The notes beneath the pieces were generated by a model. It made no database searches, had not been told where the DNA came from, and saw nothing but the letters and a program-made list of their open reading frames with translations. From Kitasatospora gansuensis (lineage in GTDB: Bacteria > Actinomycetota > Actinomycetes > Streptomycetales > Streptomycetaceae), in NCBI RefSeq assembly GCF_014203705.1, contig NZ_JACHJR010000001.1, positions 7,688,001-7,752,000 on the forward strand: DNA of 64,000 bases, read 5' to 3'. How positions within the stretch are numbered: the stretch's first letter is position 1; each line of letters opens with the position of its first letter. This document shows positions 18,901-25,361 of the stretch, piece after piece. The translations under genes were made by a program, and so were the position numbers.

Positions 18901-19871
18901 CCTTCCGCGAGTACTTCGACCCCGACGACCCGGGGCCGTACACCCGGCGCTCGCCCGACCTGGTGCTGGACGTCCCGGCGAGCGCCCGGCCGGTGCCGCC
19001 GAAGCTGCTGTACGCGGTGCCGACCTTCGGCTGGCGGGAGCACGGGGACCTGGCGGCGGAGAGCCAGGTCGGCAGCACCCGGCGTGGGCTCGGCCTGCGG
19101 CTCTACCTGGACCGGCCCTGGTACAGCTCGGGCGACGGTGAGCTGCTGGGCGTGCTGCTGGCTCCGGACGGCCAGCAACTGGACGGTGAGGTCGGGGCGT
19201 TCACCAGCCAGTGGGGCACCGACCCGGTGCAGTTCGGCCGGCCGCTGTCGAGCGACCGGCCGGCCGCCGAGCACTTCCGGAGCGCGACCCGGAGGGGCGC
19301 CGGGCTGCGGCTGGAGGAGCTCCCCAACCGGCGGATCGCGGTGGCCGGTCACCCGGTGGCCTTCGACCCCGAGCGCAAGCTCTGGTACTGCGACCTGGTG
19401 CTCGACCCGGTGCCCGGCGGCCGGCCCGAGGAACAGCCCTACCACCCGTTCCTGCGGCTGGCGTTGGCCCGCTGGCAGCCGTCCGCCGTCCCGCTGTACG
19501 AGCTCTCCCGGGCCGTCGTCGCGGACTTCCTCCAGCTGGCGCCGGACCGCTACGCCACCGCGGTGCCGGGCGCCGCCGGCTCCTCGCTGCTGGTCACCCT
19601 GGCCGGTGCGGCCCAACGGGAGCCGCAGCAGGCCCAGTTGGTACAGGCCCGGGTGGAGCTGCGGGACCCGCTGGTCCCCGACCCGGACCTCGGCTGGTCA
19701 CCGGCGGGCGAACCGGTGACCCTGCCGTGGGACGGGCGGGTGTGGACCGGCGAGGTACCGCTGCCGGACGGGTACCGGCCGGGGGCGGCGCGGCTGGTGC
19801 TGGAGGAGACCGAGCTCCACCCGCCGTACCGGGAGGGGAGGTTGGTCCACCTGGACATCCTGCCGATCTGA
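15996..19871 (+). CDS. Giant protein B of an uncharacterised two-gene cassette (1291 aa)
   Basis: A 1291-residue protein with no recognised enzyme motif, signal peptide or membrane helix. GTG start with GGAG nine bases ahead. Residues 1-90 are beta-rich; about 190-260 are charged and helical (AAWLREQAERAAAWQDHL); the middle third contains Ig/Fn3-like strands such as YRFRLRAVDLAGGG and LRYTRYDPVRPPELL; a segment at about 890-1000 (RLNFSRISTGRVDLVARW, then HRRITYHAVATTAFREYF) is strikingly aromatic; the end (EGRLVHLDILPI) is again a strand. It reads as a chain of beta-sandwich domains, like a structural or surface-binding scaffold. The tight spacing to protein A suggests they work as a complex. 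Function unknown. Confidence 0.6.
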   Translation: MPTTQNLLFTTLPQGRADGRLRLSVFVSPRLRPDGGRGTLADFPDLADWPATVAAMDWQVELDGVPHPTTVSTPAEAAPQSGLWRGLFPAGTPVAAHTPADYADRQVSGYSTADALGQVRAIWQAALAAGPTELPGDEQLLRTVAAATGVDLGWLDLVLGQIADRPQPPEGGPDPAPPGDLDELPDFQPGDGEGRIIEARGQRYPREAAWLREQAERAAAWQDHLDAVETHRQLVARLRGTTDPGQLDQGGLRGLYAVRDHHRPAVPTPPEAPHVPVVLPEQDLHRLLALLGGHPAVLRRLGLIVDLELDAPAGQSGTVRAVPQWTPQLAGAGPDHCPVTRLDPAADTFTAATGPGDLIERGFLRLTEPDGSPRATPVVADPDGAALATVGAVEGLVRRTLWRDPDEGQGRDGLPALRTAGFSLALDRRAARLTDAFGRARDLEAAGLGGAELTAEDLTRGYRVDVLDTTTGRDGPWRSLTWRQRRYSATGAADFTVLEEGYVQPVATGNGDAGSDPGGPLRIGESLFLWQGWNLAVPRPGTPIDAKDRVGAAAPADGTGPLALAHASRVVPGTLPPLRFGRAYRFRLRAVDLAGGGPALADPLPDGLPAVTEDLRYTRYDPVRPPELLARAARGPGETVERLVLRSDYERQPVPAVTDRHVVPPRAAQLLAEQHGLLDRDGRPDPAAYALLAELEGGSYAALPEARPDPEFPDVVYLDADRLPMVYLPDPLAKAATLRGLPGRPGTLRISTAPAEGDSWPRLRPFRLELREGPKGARWYAHERLLVVWLPKAARAEVELSSGLERADLELLGVWQWAREAGLATPALTRAALRGQVWTLTPVRRLSLVHAVRRPLRQPRFARLAPDRRAGESFCRLVGRLNFSRISTGRVDLVARWTEQVDPGQGNVRAAAGGPEPVADPYTRECETTLSVPLDHGPQHAGRLELAPEQEFGDTRHRRITYHAVATTAFREYFDPDDPGPYTRRSPDLVLDVPASARPVPPKLLYAVPTFGWREHGDLAAESQVGSTRRGLGLRLYLDRPWYSSGDGELLGVLLAPDGQQLDGEVGAFTSQWGTDPVQFGRPLSSDRPAAEHFRSATRRGAGLRLEELPNRRIAVAGHPVAFDPERKLWYCDLVLDPVPGGRPEEQPYHPFLRLALARWQPSAVPLYELSRAVVADFLQLAPDRYATAVPGAAGSSLLVTLAGAAQREPQQAQLVQARVELRDPLVPDPDLGWSPAGEPVTLPWDGRVWTGEVPLPDGYRPGAARLVLEETELHPPYREGRLVHLDILPI

Positions 19872-19888
19872 GGTGTGCCGGAGTCGGG

Positions 19889-22072
19889 TCAGCCGCTGGT
19901 GAGGACGACCAGCTGCTGGGTCGCCCGGGTCATCGCGACGTAGCGGTCGACCGCGCCCTCGATGCCCGTGCCGAAGGTCTCCGGGTCGATCAGGACGACC
20001 AGGTCGAACTCGAGGCCCTTCGACAGCTCCGGAGTCAGCGACCGGACCCGGGAGGCCGGCCGGAAGGACGGGTCACCGATCACGCAGGCGACCCCCTCGG
20101 CGTGCTCGGCGAGCCAGCTGTCGAGGATCGAGTCCAGTTCCGTGACGGAGCCGTGCCGGACGGGGATGCCGCTGCTGCGGATCGAGGTCGGGACGTTGGC
20201 GTCCGGGAGCACGGCGCGGATGACCGGCTCGGCCTCCGTCATGACCTCTTCCGGCGTCCGGTAGTTGACGCTCAGTGAGGTCACGTCGATCCGGTCGAGC
20301 CCGACCCGCTCCAGCCGCTCCCGCCAGGACTCGGTGAACCCGTGCCTGGCCTGGGCGCGGTCGCCGACGATGGTGAAGCTCTTGGACGGGCAGCGGAGCA
20401 GCAGCATCTGCCACTCGGCGTCGGTCAGCTCCTGGGCCTCGTCCACCACGATGTGCGCGAACGGGCCGGCTAGCGGCTCCGGGTCGGTGGTGGGCAGCGC
20501 GCTGTCGTCGACCAGCGTGCTCTGCAGGTCCTGGCCGCGCAGCATCGTCACCGCGCCCTCGCCGTCGTCGTCGGCCTGGAGCAGGTGGTCGATGACGTCG
20601 TCCATCCGCGCGCGTTCGGCGGCGATCGCGGCCTCGTGCCGCTTCTTCCGGTCGGACGCCTTCGGGTCGCCGAGCCGCTGCCGGGCGGCGTCCAGGAGCG
20701 GCAGGTCGGAGACCGTCCAGGCGCCGGCGTCCGCGCGCTGGAGCTTGCGGACCTCCTCAGGGCTGAGCGAGGGAGCGCACTTGCGCAGGTAGGCGGGCAC
20801 CGACCAGAGGTCCCCGACCAGGTCGGTCGGCTCGATCATCGGCCAGGCGCGGTTGAGGGTGGTGATCAGCTCCCGGTTCTGCAGCAGCGACCGCCGGAGC
20901 TGCGCGGGCGGCGCCTCGCCGTCGTCCTTGTCCATCAGGATCGTGAGCAGTTCCTCCAGGACCTGGTCGCGCGCCTCGTTGTGCGGGGTGCCCGGCTCCG
21001 GGGCGGCGAACGCCGCGGCCCAGTCGTCGGCACTGAGCCAGAGGTCGGACCAGTGGGTCTCGACCATCAGACCCTTCGTGGGCGGCTCCTCGTAGATGCC
21101 GACGGCCGGCTCGATCGCCCGCACCAGCTCCACCGAGGACTTCAGCCGGGCCACCTCCGGGTCGGTCTCGACCGCGGCCTTCGCTCCCTCGGCGACCAGG
21201 TCCCGCACGGTGCAGGTCTGCACGCCCTCCTCGCCGAGGCTGGGGAGGACGTCGGCGACGTACGCCAGGTAGGGCTGGTGCGGACCGACGAACAGCACGC
21301 CGCCGCGGCGGTGGCCGAGGCGCGGGTCGGAGTACAGCAGGTGGGCGGAGCGGTGCAGGGCGACCACGGTCTTGCCGGTGCCCGGGCCGCCGTCGACCAC
21401 CAGGGTGCCGCGCGAGCCCGCCCGGATGATGGCGTCCTGGTCGGCCTGGATGGTGGCCAGCACGTCGCGCATCCGGGCCGAGCGGTTGCTGCCCAGGCTG
21501 GCGATGAAGGCGGACTGGTCGTCGAGCGCGGCGTGCCCTTCGAGCCCGTCGGCGGTGAAGACCTCGTCCCAGTAGTCGTTGATCCGGCCCCGGGTCCAGC
21601 GGTACCTGCGGCGGCTGGTCAGGCCCATGGGGGTGGCGTGGGTCGCCGCGAAGAACGGCTCGGCGGCGGGGGAGCGCCAGTCGAGCAGCAGCCGGCGGCC
21701 GGTGCTGTCGGTGAGGCCGAGGCGACCGATGTACACGGGCTCGGGGCTGTCCGCGCCGACGATGTGCCCGAGGCAGAGGTCGAGGCCGAAGCGGCGCAGG
21801 GCGCGCAGGCGGCCGGTCAGCCGGTGGATCTCGGAGTCCCGGTCCATCGCCTCGCGGCCGACGCCGCCGGGCGCCCGGCGCTCGGCGTCGAGGCGGTCGG
21901 ACAGCTCGGCGATGGCCTGCTCGAGGCTCTCCGCGATGGCGGCGAAGTGCTGCTCGTCGCGGGCGATCAGGGCGGGGTCGGCCTTGGCGGCGAGGCGGTC
22001 CGGAAGGTCGAACGGTCCGTCAGATGACAACTGCACACGCAATTTCGTGAAACTCCCGATTCCGCAGGTCAT
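19889..22072 (-). CDS. helR: RNA-polymerase-recycling motor ATPase HelR
   Basis: A 727-residue superfamily 1 UvrD/HelD-like ATPase. Walker A is VVDGGPGTGKTVVALHRSA, Walker B is HIVVDEAQELTD, the motif III/IV region reads FTIVGDRAQARHG, and YVAMTRATQQLVVL is motif VI. The N-terminal anti-parallel coiled coil (residues 30-90) is the part that, in HelR/HelD, enters the polymerase secondary channel. In Streptomyces venezuelae HelR displaces rifamycin-stalled polymerase and gives tolerance. The ATG at 22072 has a weak ribosome binding site; GTG at 22036 or the TTG just before it are alternatives. A palindromic rifamycin-associated element lies 30 bases upstream. It converges with giant gene B. Confidence 0.9.
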   Translation of the reverse strand: MTCGIGSFTKLRVQLSSDGPFDLPDRLAAKADPALIARDEQHFAAIAESLEQAIAELSDRLDAERRAPGGVGREAMDRDSEIHRLTGRLRALRRFGLDLCLGHIVGADSPEPVYIGRLGLTDSTGRRLLLDWRSPAAEPFFAATHATPMGLTSRRRYRWTRGRINDYWDEVFTADGLEGHAALDDQSAFIASLGSNRSARMRDVLATIQADQDAIIRAGSRGTLVVDGGPGTGKTVVALHRSAHLLYSDPRLGHRRGGVLFVGPHQPYLAYVADVLPSLGEEGVQTCTVRDLVAEGAKAAVETDPEVARLKSSVELVRAIEPAVGIYEEPPTKGLMVETHWSDLWLSADDWAAAFAAPEPGTPHNEARDQVLEELLTILMDKDDGEAPPAQLRRSLLQNRELITTLNRAWPMIEPTDLVGDLWSVPAYLRKCAPSLSPEEVRKLQRADAGAWTVSDLPLLDAARQRLGDPKASDRKKRHEAAIAAERARMDDVIDHLLQADDDGEGAVTMLRGQDLQSTLVDDSALPTTDPEPLAGPFAHIVVDEAQELTDAEWQMLLLRCPSKSFTIVGDRAQARHGFTESWRERLERVGLDRIDVTSLSVNYRTPEEVMTEAEPVIRAVLPDANVPTSIRSSGIPVRHGSVTELDSILDSWLAEHAEGVACVIGDPSFRPASRVRSLTPELSKGLEFDLVVLIDPETFGTGIEGAVDRYVAMTRATQQLVVLTSG

Positions 22073-22101
22073 TGGCTCAGGCCAGTGATTCTGCGGCACG
22101 A

Positions 22102-22126
22102 GGGGGGCCTTGCGGCAAGGCCCCCC
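22102..22126. promoter_or_regulatory. Rifamycin-associated element (RAE) upstream of helR
   Basis: A perfect 25-bp palindrome: GGGGGGCCTTGC (22102-22113), one central G, then its exact complement GCAAGGCCCCCC (22115-22126). It contains the inverted-repeat core (GGGGCyTTGC...GCAAG-CCCC) known upstream of rifamycin-inactivating genes and helR in actinomycetes. On the minus strand TATAGC lies just ahead of it, so it overlaps the likely transcription start of helR. Confidence 0.85.
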
Positions 22127-22144
22127 ATGCGCTATATCTTGGTT

Positions 22145-22175
22145 ATGGCAAGAGGAGCGGTTTCCCTCTTGCCAT
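22145..22175 (-). terminator. Terminator between the VOC gene and helR
   Basis: An 11-bp perfect inverted repeat (ATGGCAAGAGG at 22145-22155, complement at 22165-22175) with a nine-base loop, placed 19 bases after the stop of the VOC gene on the minus strand. It should separate that gene from helR, leaving helR under its own RAE-linked promoter. Confidence 0.7.
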
Positions 22176-22193
22176 TGTTGTTGTCCGGCGCCG

Positions 22194-22871
22194 TCACGGG
22201 TGGCCGGCCGCGCCGACGCAGGCCTCGTTCCCCTCGGGGTCGGCCAGCACCCAGTTCGCCGGGGCGTCGGCATCGTTCACCAGACGGCCGCCGGCCGCGA
22301 GCGCCGCGGCGATCCGCGCCTTGGCCTGGTCGTACGGCACCCAGACGTCGACGTGCACCCGGTTGCGCTGCGGGCGCGGTGCGTCCATCTGCTGGAAGTA
22401 GAACGGCGCCCCGCGCCGCTGCGGGTCGATCAGGTCCTCGGGGCTGTTCGCCCGGTCCCGGTAGCCGAGCAGGGCCCGCCAGAAGGCCACCACCGCGGGA
22501 CCGGCCAGGGCGTCGACGGTGACCTGGACGGTCTGTACGGCGGCCGGGTCGGCCGGGATGCCCAGCTCGCCCGCCACCGCCGAGATCTGCCGGGCCAGTT
22601 CGAGGTGGCGCTCCGTCAGCCCGTAGTAGTCGTCCGTGACCGTGATCAGCCGTACGGTCACGCCTTCGTGCCGCAGGTCGACATCCGGTTCGCCGTCCCC
22701 GAGGCCCGGCAACTCGCCGATGGCCTGTACGAGTTGGGCGCCGATCTGGAACGACCCGGTACGGAAGTACGCGCACGCCCCCTCGCCCAGTACCCGCCAG
22801 TCCGCCAGACCCTCGGTCTCGTGGAACTGCTTCGGCCTGATTCGTCCGGTCCTGCTCACTGCATCGCTCAT
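22194..22871 (-). CDS. Pterin-4a-carbinolamine dehydratase-like domain fused to a VOC (glyoxalase) domain
   Basis: A 225-residue two-domain protein. Residues about 10-100 resemble 4a-hydroxytetrahydrobiopterin dehydratase/DCoH: WRVLGEGACAYFRTGSF, PDVDLRHEGVTVRLITV (a PCD-like histidine region, though the usual HHP is replaced by PD-x-RH) and GLTERHLELARQI. Residues 105-225 form a VOC domain (VQVTVDALAGPAVVAFWRA, NRVHVDVWVP, LADPEGNEACV) with the usual histidine and glutamate positions for a metal. The combination is common in actinomycetes but has no established function. The ATG at 22871 lacks a ribosome binding site; TACGTT six bases before it suggests a leaderless mRNA. Confidence 0.75.
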   Translation of the reverse strand: MSDAVSRTGRIRPKQFHETEGLADWRVLGEGACAYFRTGSFQIGAQLVQAIGELPGLGDGEPDVDLRHEGVTVRLITVTDDYYGLTERHLELARQISAVAGELGIPADPAAVQTVQVTVDALAGPAVVAFWRALLGYRDRANSPEDLIDPQRRGAPFYFQQMDAPRPQRNRVHVDVWVPYDQAKARIAAALAAGGRLVNDADAPANWVLADPEGNEACVGAAGHP

Positions 22872-22975
22872 CCGTTCAACGTAGCGTGCGGCTCCGACGA
22901 TCCCGTGGGACGGGTGGGACAGGGGTGACGCGGCACGTCGGCCCGGGGACGGGTAGGGTGCCCGGTGGTCGGCCG

Positions 22976-22996
22976 AATCTGACAGGGCGTCAGATT
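22976..22996. promoter_or_regulatory. 21-bp palindromic operator before the dienelactone-hydrolase-like gene
   Basis: AATCTGAC (22976-22983), a five-base centre AGGGC, then the exact complement GTCAGATT (22989-22996). It lies 22 bases upstream of the ATG at 23019, in promoter or early-leader position. The spacing and TGAC/GTCA half-sites look like a TetR-family operator; the regulator is not identifiable here. Confidence 0.6.
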
Positions 22997-23018
22997 CTCC
23001 GGGTTCGAGGGGGATTCC

Positions 23019-23783
23019 ATGGCACACGAAATCGTTGCGCGGGACGTGGACATCGAGGTCGGCGGCGCGCTGCCGATGACCGCCTATCTGGCGCGCCCGG
23101 TCGGGGGTGACGGCCGTCCGGCCGTGCTGGTCTGCTCCGAGCTGTGGGGCGTGACCGAGGCGGTCAGGGAGGTCGTGCGGCAGGTGGCCGCGCTTGGTTA
23201 TGTCGCGATCGCCCCGAACCTGTACCACCGTTCAGGACCGGAGACCGCCGCCGGGCTCGAGGAGAGCGACGCCAACCGGGAGCGCGGCTTCGCGCTGCTG
23301 GGCCAACTGACCCGGGAGGGTGTCGAAGCGGACCTGCGGGCCTGCCTCGCCCACGTCCGCGAGAACGAGGCGGCCACCGGGAAGGCCGGGGTGCTCGGCT
23401 TCAGTCTCGGCGGGCACATCGCGTGCTTCGCCGCGAGCCGGCTCGACCTCTCGGCGGCCGCGGTCTTCTACCCCGGCTGGCTGACCGTGGCCGGCACCGC
23501 GCTGAGCCGTCCGGAACCGCTGCTGGCGGCGGCCGGCGACATCGCCGACCGCGACGTGCGGATGGTGCTGTTTTTCGCGGAGCTCGACCACGTCATCGCC
23601 GCGGACGAGCGCAGCGCGATCGGTGACGCGCTGACGGCGGCCGGGGTCCGGCACGAGTCGGTCGTCTACCCGGGGGCGCAGCACGCGTTCTTCTTCCCCG
23701 GGCGCGGGCCCTACGACAAGGCGGCCGCCGAGGACTCCTGGCGTCGGGTGGGCGAGCTGTTCGCCGCCGAGCTCGGGCAGTAG
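23019..23783 (+). CDS. Dienelactone hydrolase family protein
   Basis: A 254-residue cytoplasmic alpha/beta hydrolase. LVCSELWGVTEAVREV carries the family's early glutamate, GVLGFSLGGHIACF is the nucleophile elbow with Ser instead of the Cys of true dienelactone hydrolases, FFAELDHVI supplies the aspartate and YPGAQHAFFFPGR the histidine. The triad is thus complete but serine-type, so substrates other than dienelactone are likely. GAGGGGG five bases ahead of the ATG supports the start. A perfect palindrome lies in the leader and a strong hairpin follows the stop, so it is a self-contained regulated unit. Confidence 0.85.
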   Translation: MAHEIVARDVDIEVGGALPMTAYLARPVGGDGRPAVLVCSELWGVTEAVREVVRQVAALGYVAIAPNLYHRSGPETAAGLEESDANRERGFALLGQLTREGVEADLRACLAHVRENEAATGKAGVLGFSLGGHIACFAASRLDLSAAAVFYPGWLTVAGTALSRPEPLLAAAGDIADRDVRMVLFFAELDHVIAADERSAIGDALTAAGVRHESVVYPGAQHAFFFPGRGPYDKAAAEDSWRRVGELFAAELGQ

Positions 23784-23788
23784 TAGCG

Positions 23789-23827
23789 GGTCGGATGCCC
23801 GCCCGTTCGCCGGGCGGGCATCCGACC
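23789..23827. terminator. Strong bidirectional terminator hairpin
   Basis: A perfect 17-bp stem (GGTCGGATGCCCGCCCG at 23789-23805 pairing with 23811-23827) with a five-base loop TTCGC, between the convergent hydrolase and cupin genes. Confidence 0.9.
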
Positions 23828-23832
23828 GACCG

Positions 23833-24138
23833 TCAGTTCTCGGTCAGCTCCACGATCACCAGCGTGCCCCGGCTGCCGGGGCGGACCCGGTGCGCGGTGC
23901 CGGCCGGCACCATGCAGAGCTCGCCCGCGCGGAGCGTGACCGGGGTGCCGTCCAGCTCCAGTTCCAGGTGGCCGTCGAGGACGAGCAGGGACTCGTCGGC
24001 GCCGTGGCTCTCCGCCACGACCGGCAGTTCGTCCATCCGCAGTACCTTCACGGTGGCCGTGCCCACCTGGCCCAGTCGCCGGGAGCTCCAGGCCCGCGGC
24101 AGGTCGGCGGCGGTCGTCAGCAGGTCGACCACGCTCAT
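23833..24138 (-). CDS. Small cupin-domain protein
   Basis: A 101-residue single-domain cupin. VVAESHGADESLLVLDGHLELELDG is the first cupin motif, with His and Glu in metal-binding positions, and LCMVPAGTAHRVRPG is the second motif with its His. The start at 24138 is supported by AAAGGGGTG in front. Single-domain cupins of this size act as sugar or small-molecule-binding enzymes or sensors; nothing nearby fixes the role. It is monocistronic and ends at a shared hairpin. Confidence 0.8.
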   Translation of the reverse strand: MSVVDLLTTAADLPRAWSSRRLGQVGTATVKVLRMDELPVVAESHGADESLLVLDGHLELELDGTPVTLRAGELCMVPAGTAHRVRPGSRGTLVIVELTEN

Positions 24139-24245
24139 GGCACACCCCTTTCGAGGGCCCGGGGGCCCCGTTGCGATCAGTGGATGCCTTGGAAGCTACC
24201 CGGGCGGGGGCCCGCAGTGGTCGACCGTTTGGCAAAGACTGTCGG

Positions 24246-24917
24246 CTACGCGAGCGACCGGGCGACCCGGAAGCCGACGTCGTCGATCCGGAAGGTGGGG
24301 TGGCTGCGGCGGCGGACCGAGGCTCGGCAGCTCCAGCGTTCGTCGAACCAGCCGCCGCCGCGCAGCACCCGGTAGGTGCCGTACACCTCGGCGTCGTAGA
24401 CGTCCCAGCACCACTCCCAGACGTTGCCCAACATGTCGTACAGGCCCCAGGAGTTGGGCTGCCGCCCGCCGACCTGGTGGATCCGTCCGGCCGAGTTGCC
24501 CCGGTGCCAGGCGATCTCGTCGAGTTCGCCGTACCGGGCCGCGGTGGTGCCGGCCCGGCAGGCGTGTTCCCACTCGGCCTCGGTCGGCAGCCGGTAGCCG
24601 TCGGCGGAGGTGTCCCACTCGACGGTCTCGCCGTCCGGGTGGGTGCGGTAGGCGGGCGTCAGCCCCTCCTGTTCGGACCAGGCGTTGCAGAACCGGACCG
24701 CGTCCTGCCACGAGACGCCCTCGACGGGCAGCCGGTCACCCTGCGCGGTGCTCGGCCGCAGGCCGGTGACCCGGGCGTACTGCTCCTGGGTGACCGGGTG
24801 CGGCGCCAGCCGGTAGGGCGCGAGCTCGGCCGACCAACTCCGCTGCGTCCGCCGGTCCGACAGCGTCACCTGCCCGGGCGGGACGGCGATCATCTCTGTT
24901 GCTTCGTTCGCGTCCAT
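24246..24917 (-). CDS. SUMF1/formylglycine-generating-enzyme-like protein, one active-site cysteine missing
   Basis: A 223-residue protein with a full SUMF1 (C-lectin-like) fold: PHPVTQEQYARVTG, PVEGVSWQDAVRFCNAWS, YRLPTEAEWEHACRAGT, MLGNVWEWCWD and RVLRGGGWFDERWSCRASVR. In true formylglycine-generating enzymes two cysteines lie in the last region; here the first is Asp (FDERW) and only the second (WSC) remains, so sulfatase activation is doubtful. Relatives serve as EgtB-like or uncharacterised non-haem proteins. No sulfatase gene is nearby. The start at 24917 lacks a ribosome binding site; TACGAT lies nine bases upstream, hinting at a very short leader. Confidence 0.75.
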   Translation of the reverse strand: MDANEATEMIAVPPGQVTLSDRRTQRSWSAELAPYRLAPHPVTQEQYARVTGLRPSTAQGDRLPVEGVSWQDAVRFCNAWSEQEGLTPAYRTHPDGETVEWDTSADGYRLPTEAEWEHACRAGTTAARYGELDEIAWHRGNSAGRIHQVGGRQPNSWGLYDMLGNVWEWCWDVYDAEVYGTYRVLRGGGWFDERWSCRASVRRRSHPTFRIDDVGFRVARSLA

Positions 24918-25361
24918 GGGTAGGTGATCGTACCGAGTCACGGTTTCTGACGGTCCGCCAGGTCGGCCGGGCCGTACTCGGGGCTGCAGCACCCTCAGGC
25001 CTCCGCTGACGGCTGGTGCCTTCGGCTACCGGCGGTGTATGGGGAGGCAGAGAGTGAAGTGAGCCCCGCGCAGCACCCGGTGCAGGAGCGCCAGCTCGCG
25101 GCCGGCGGACCGCTCCGGGAAGACGTCAGCGGCCGTCACGACCACCCCGGTGGTCGTCCGGCCTGGTGAACCGTGTGGCGAACACTCGCAACGGCAGCTG
25201 TCCACGCATCTCGGCCCGGGGCACGATCTGGTCGGTGTAGGTCGCTGAGATCTCCAGGACGGCGAACTACCTATCAGCCAGGATCAACCGCACGTCGCCC
25301 CCGGTGGACCTGCCGACGGGCGGTGTCGATCCTGCGGAGCGGCCAATCCCGTGCGGGGAAC
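24918..25361. other. Gene-poor stretch with possible decayed coding remnant
   Basis: No intact gene. On the minus strand two short frames read like protein pieces (FREFPARDWPLRRIDT near 25330, and TAADVFPERSAGRELALLHR near 25100) but are separated by stops, so a degraded gene downstream of the TPR gene is possible. I cannot name it. The promoter of the SUMF1-like gene must lie at the left edge. Confidence 0.4.

Noticed and set aside
16077..19616. An open frame of nearly 1200 codons on the minus strand, antisense to giant protein B.
   Set aside because: It is a by-product of extreme third-position GC in the plus-strand gene; its translation is Arg/Gly/Pro-rich with no domain, and it has no ribosome binding site.
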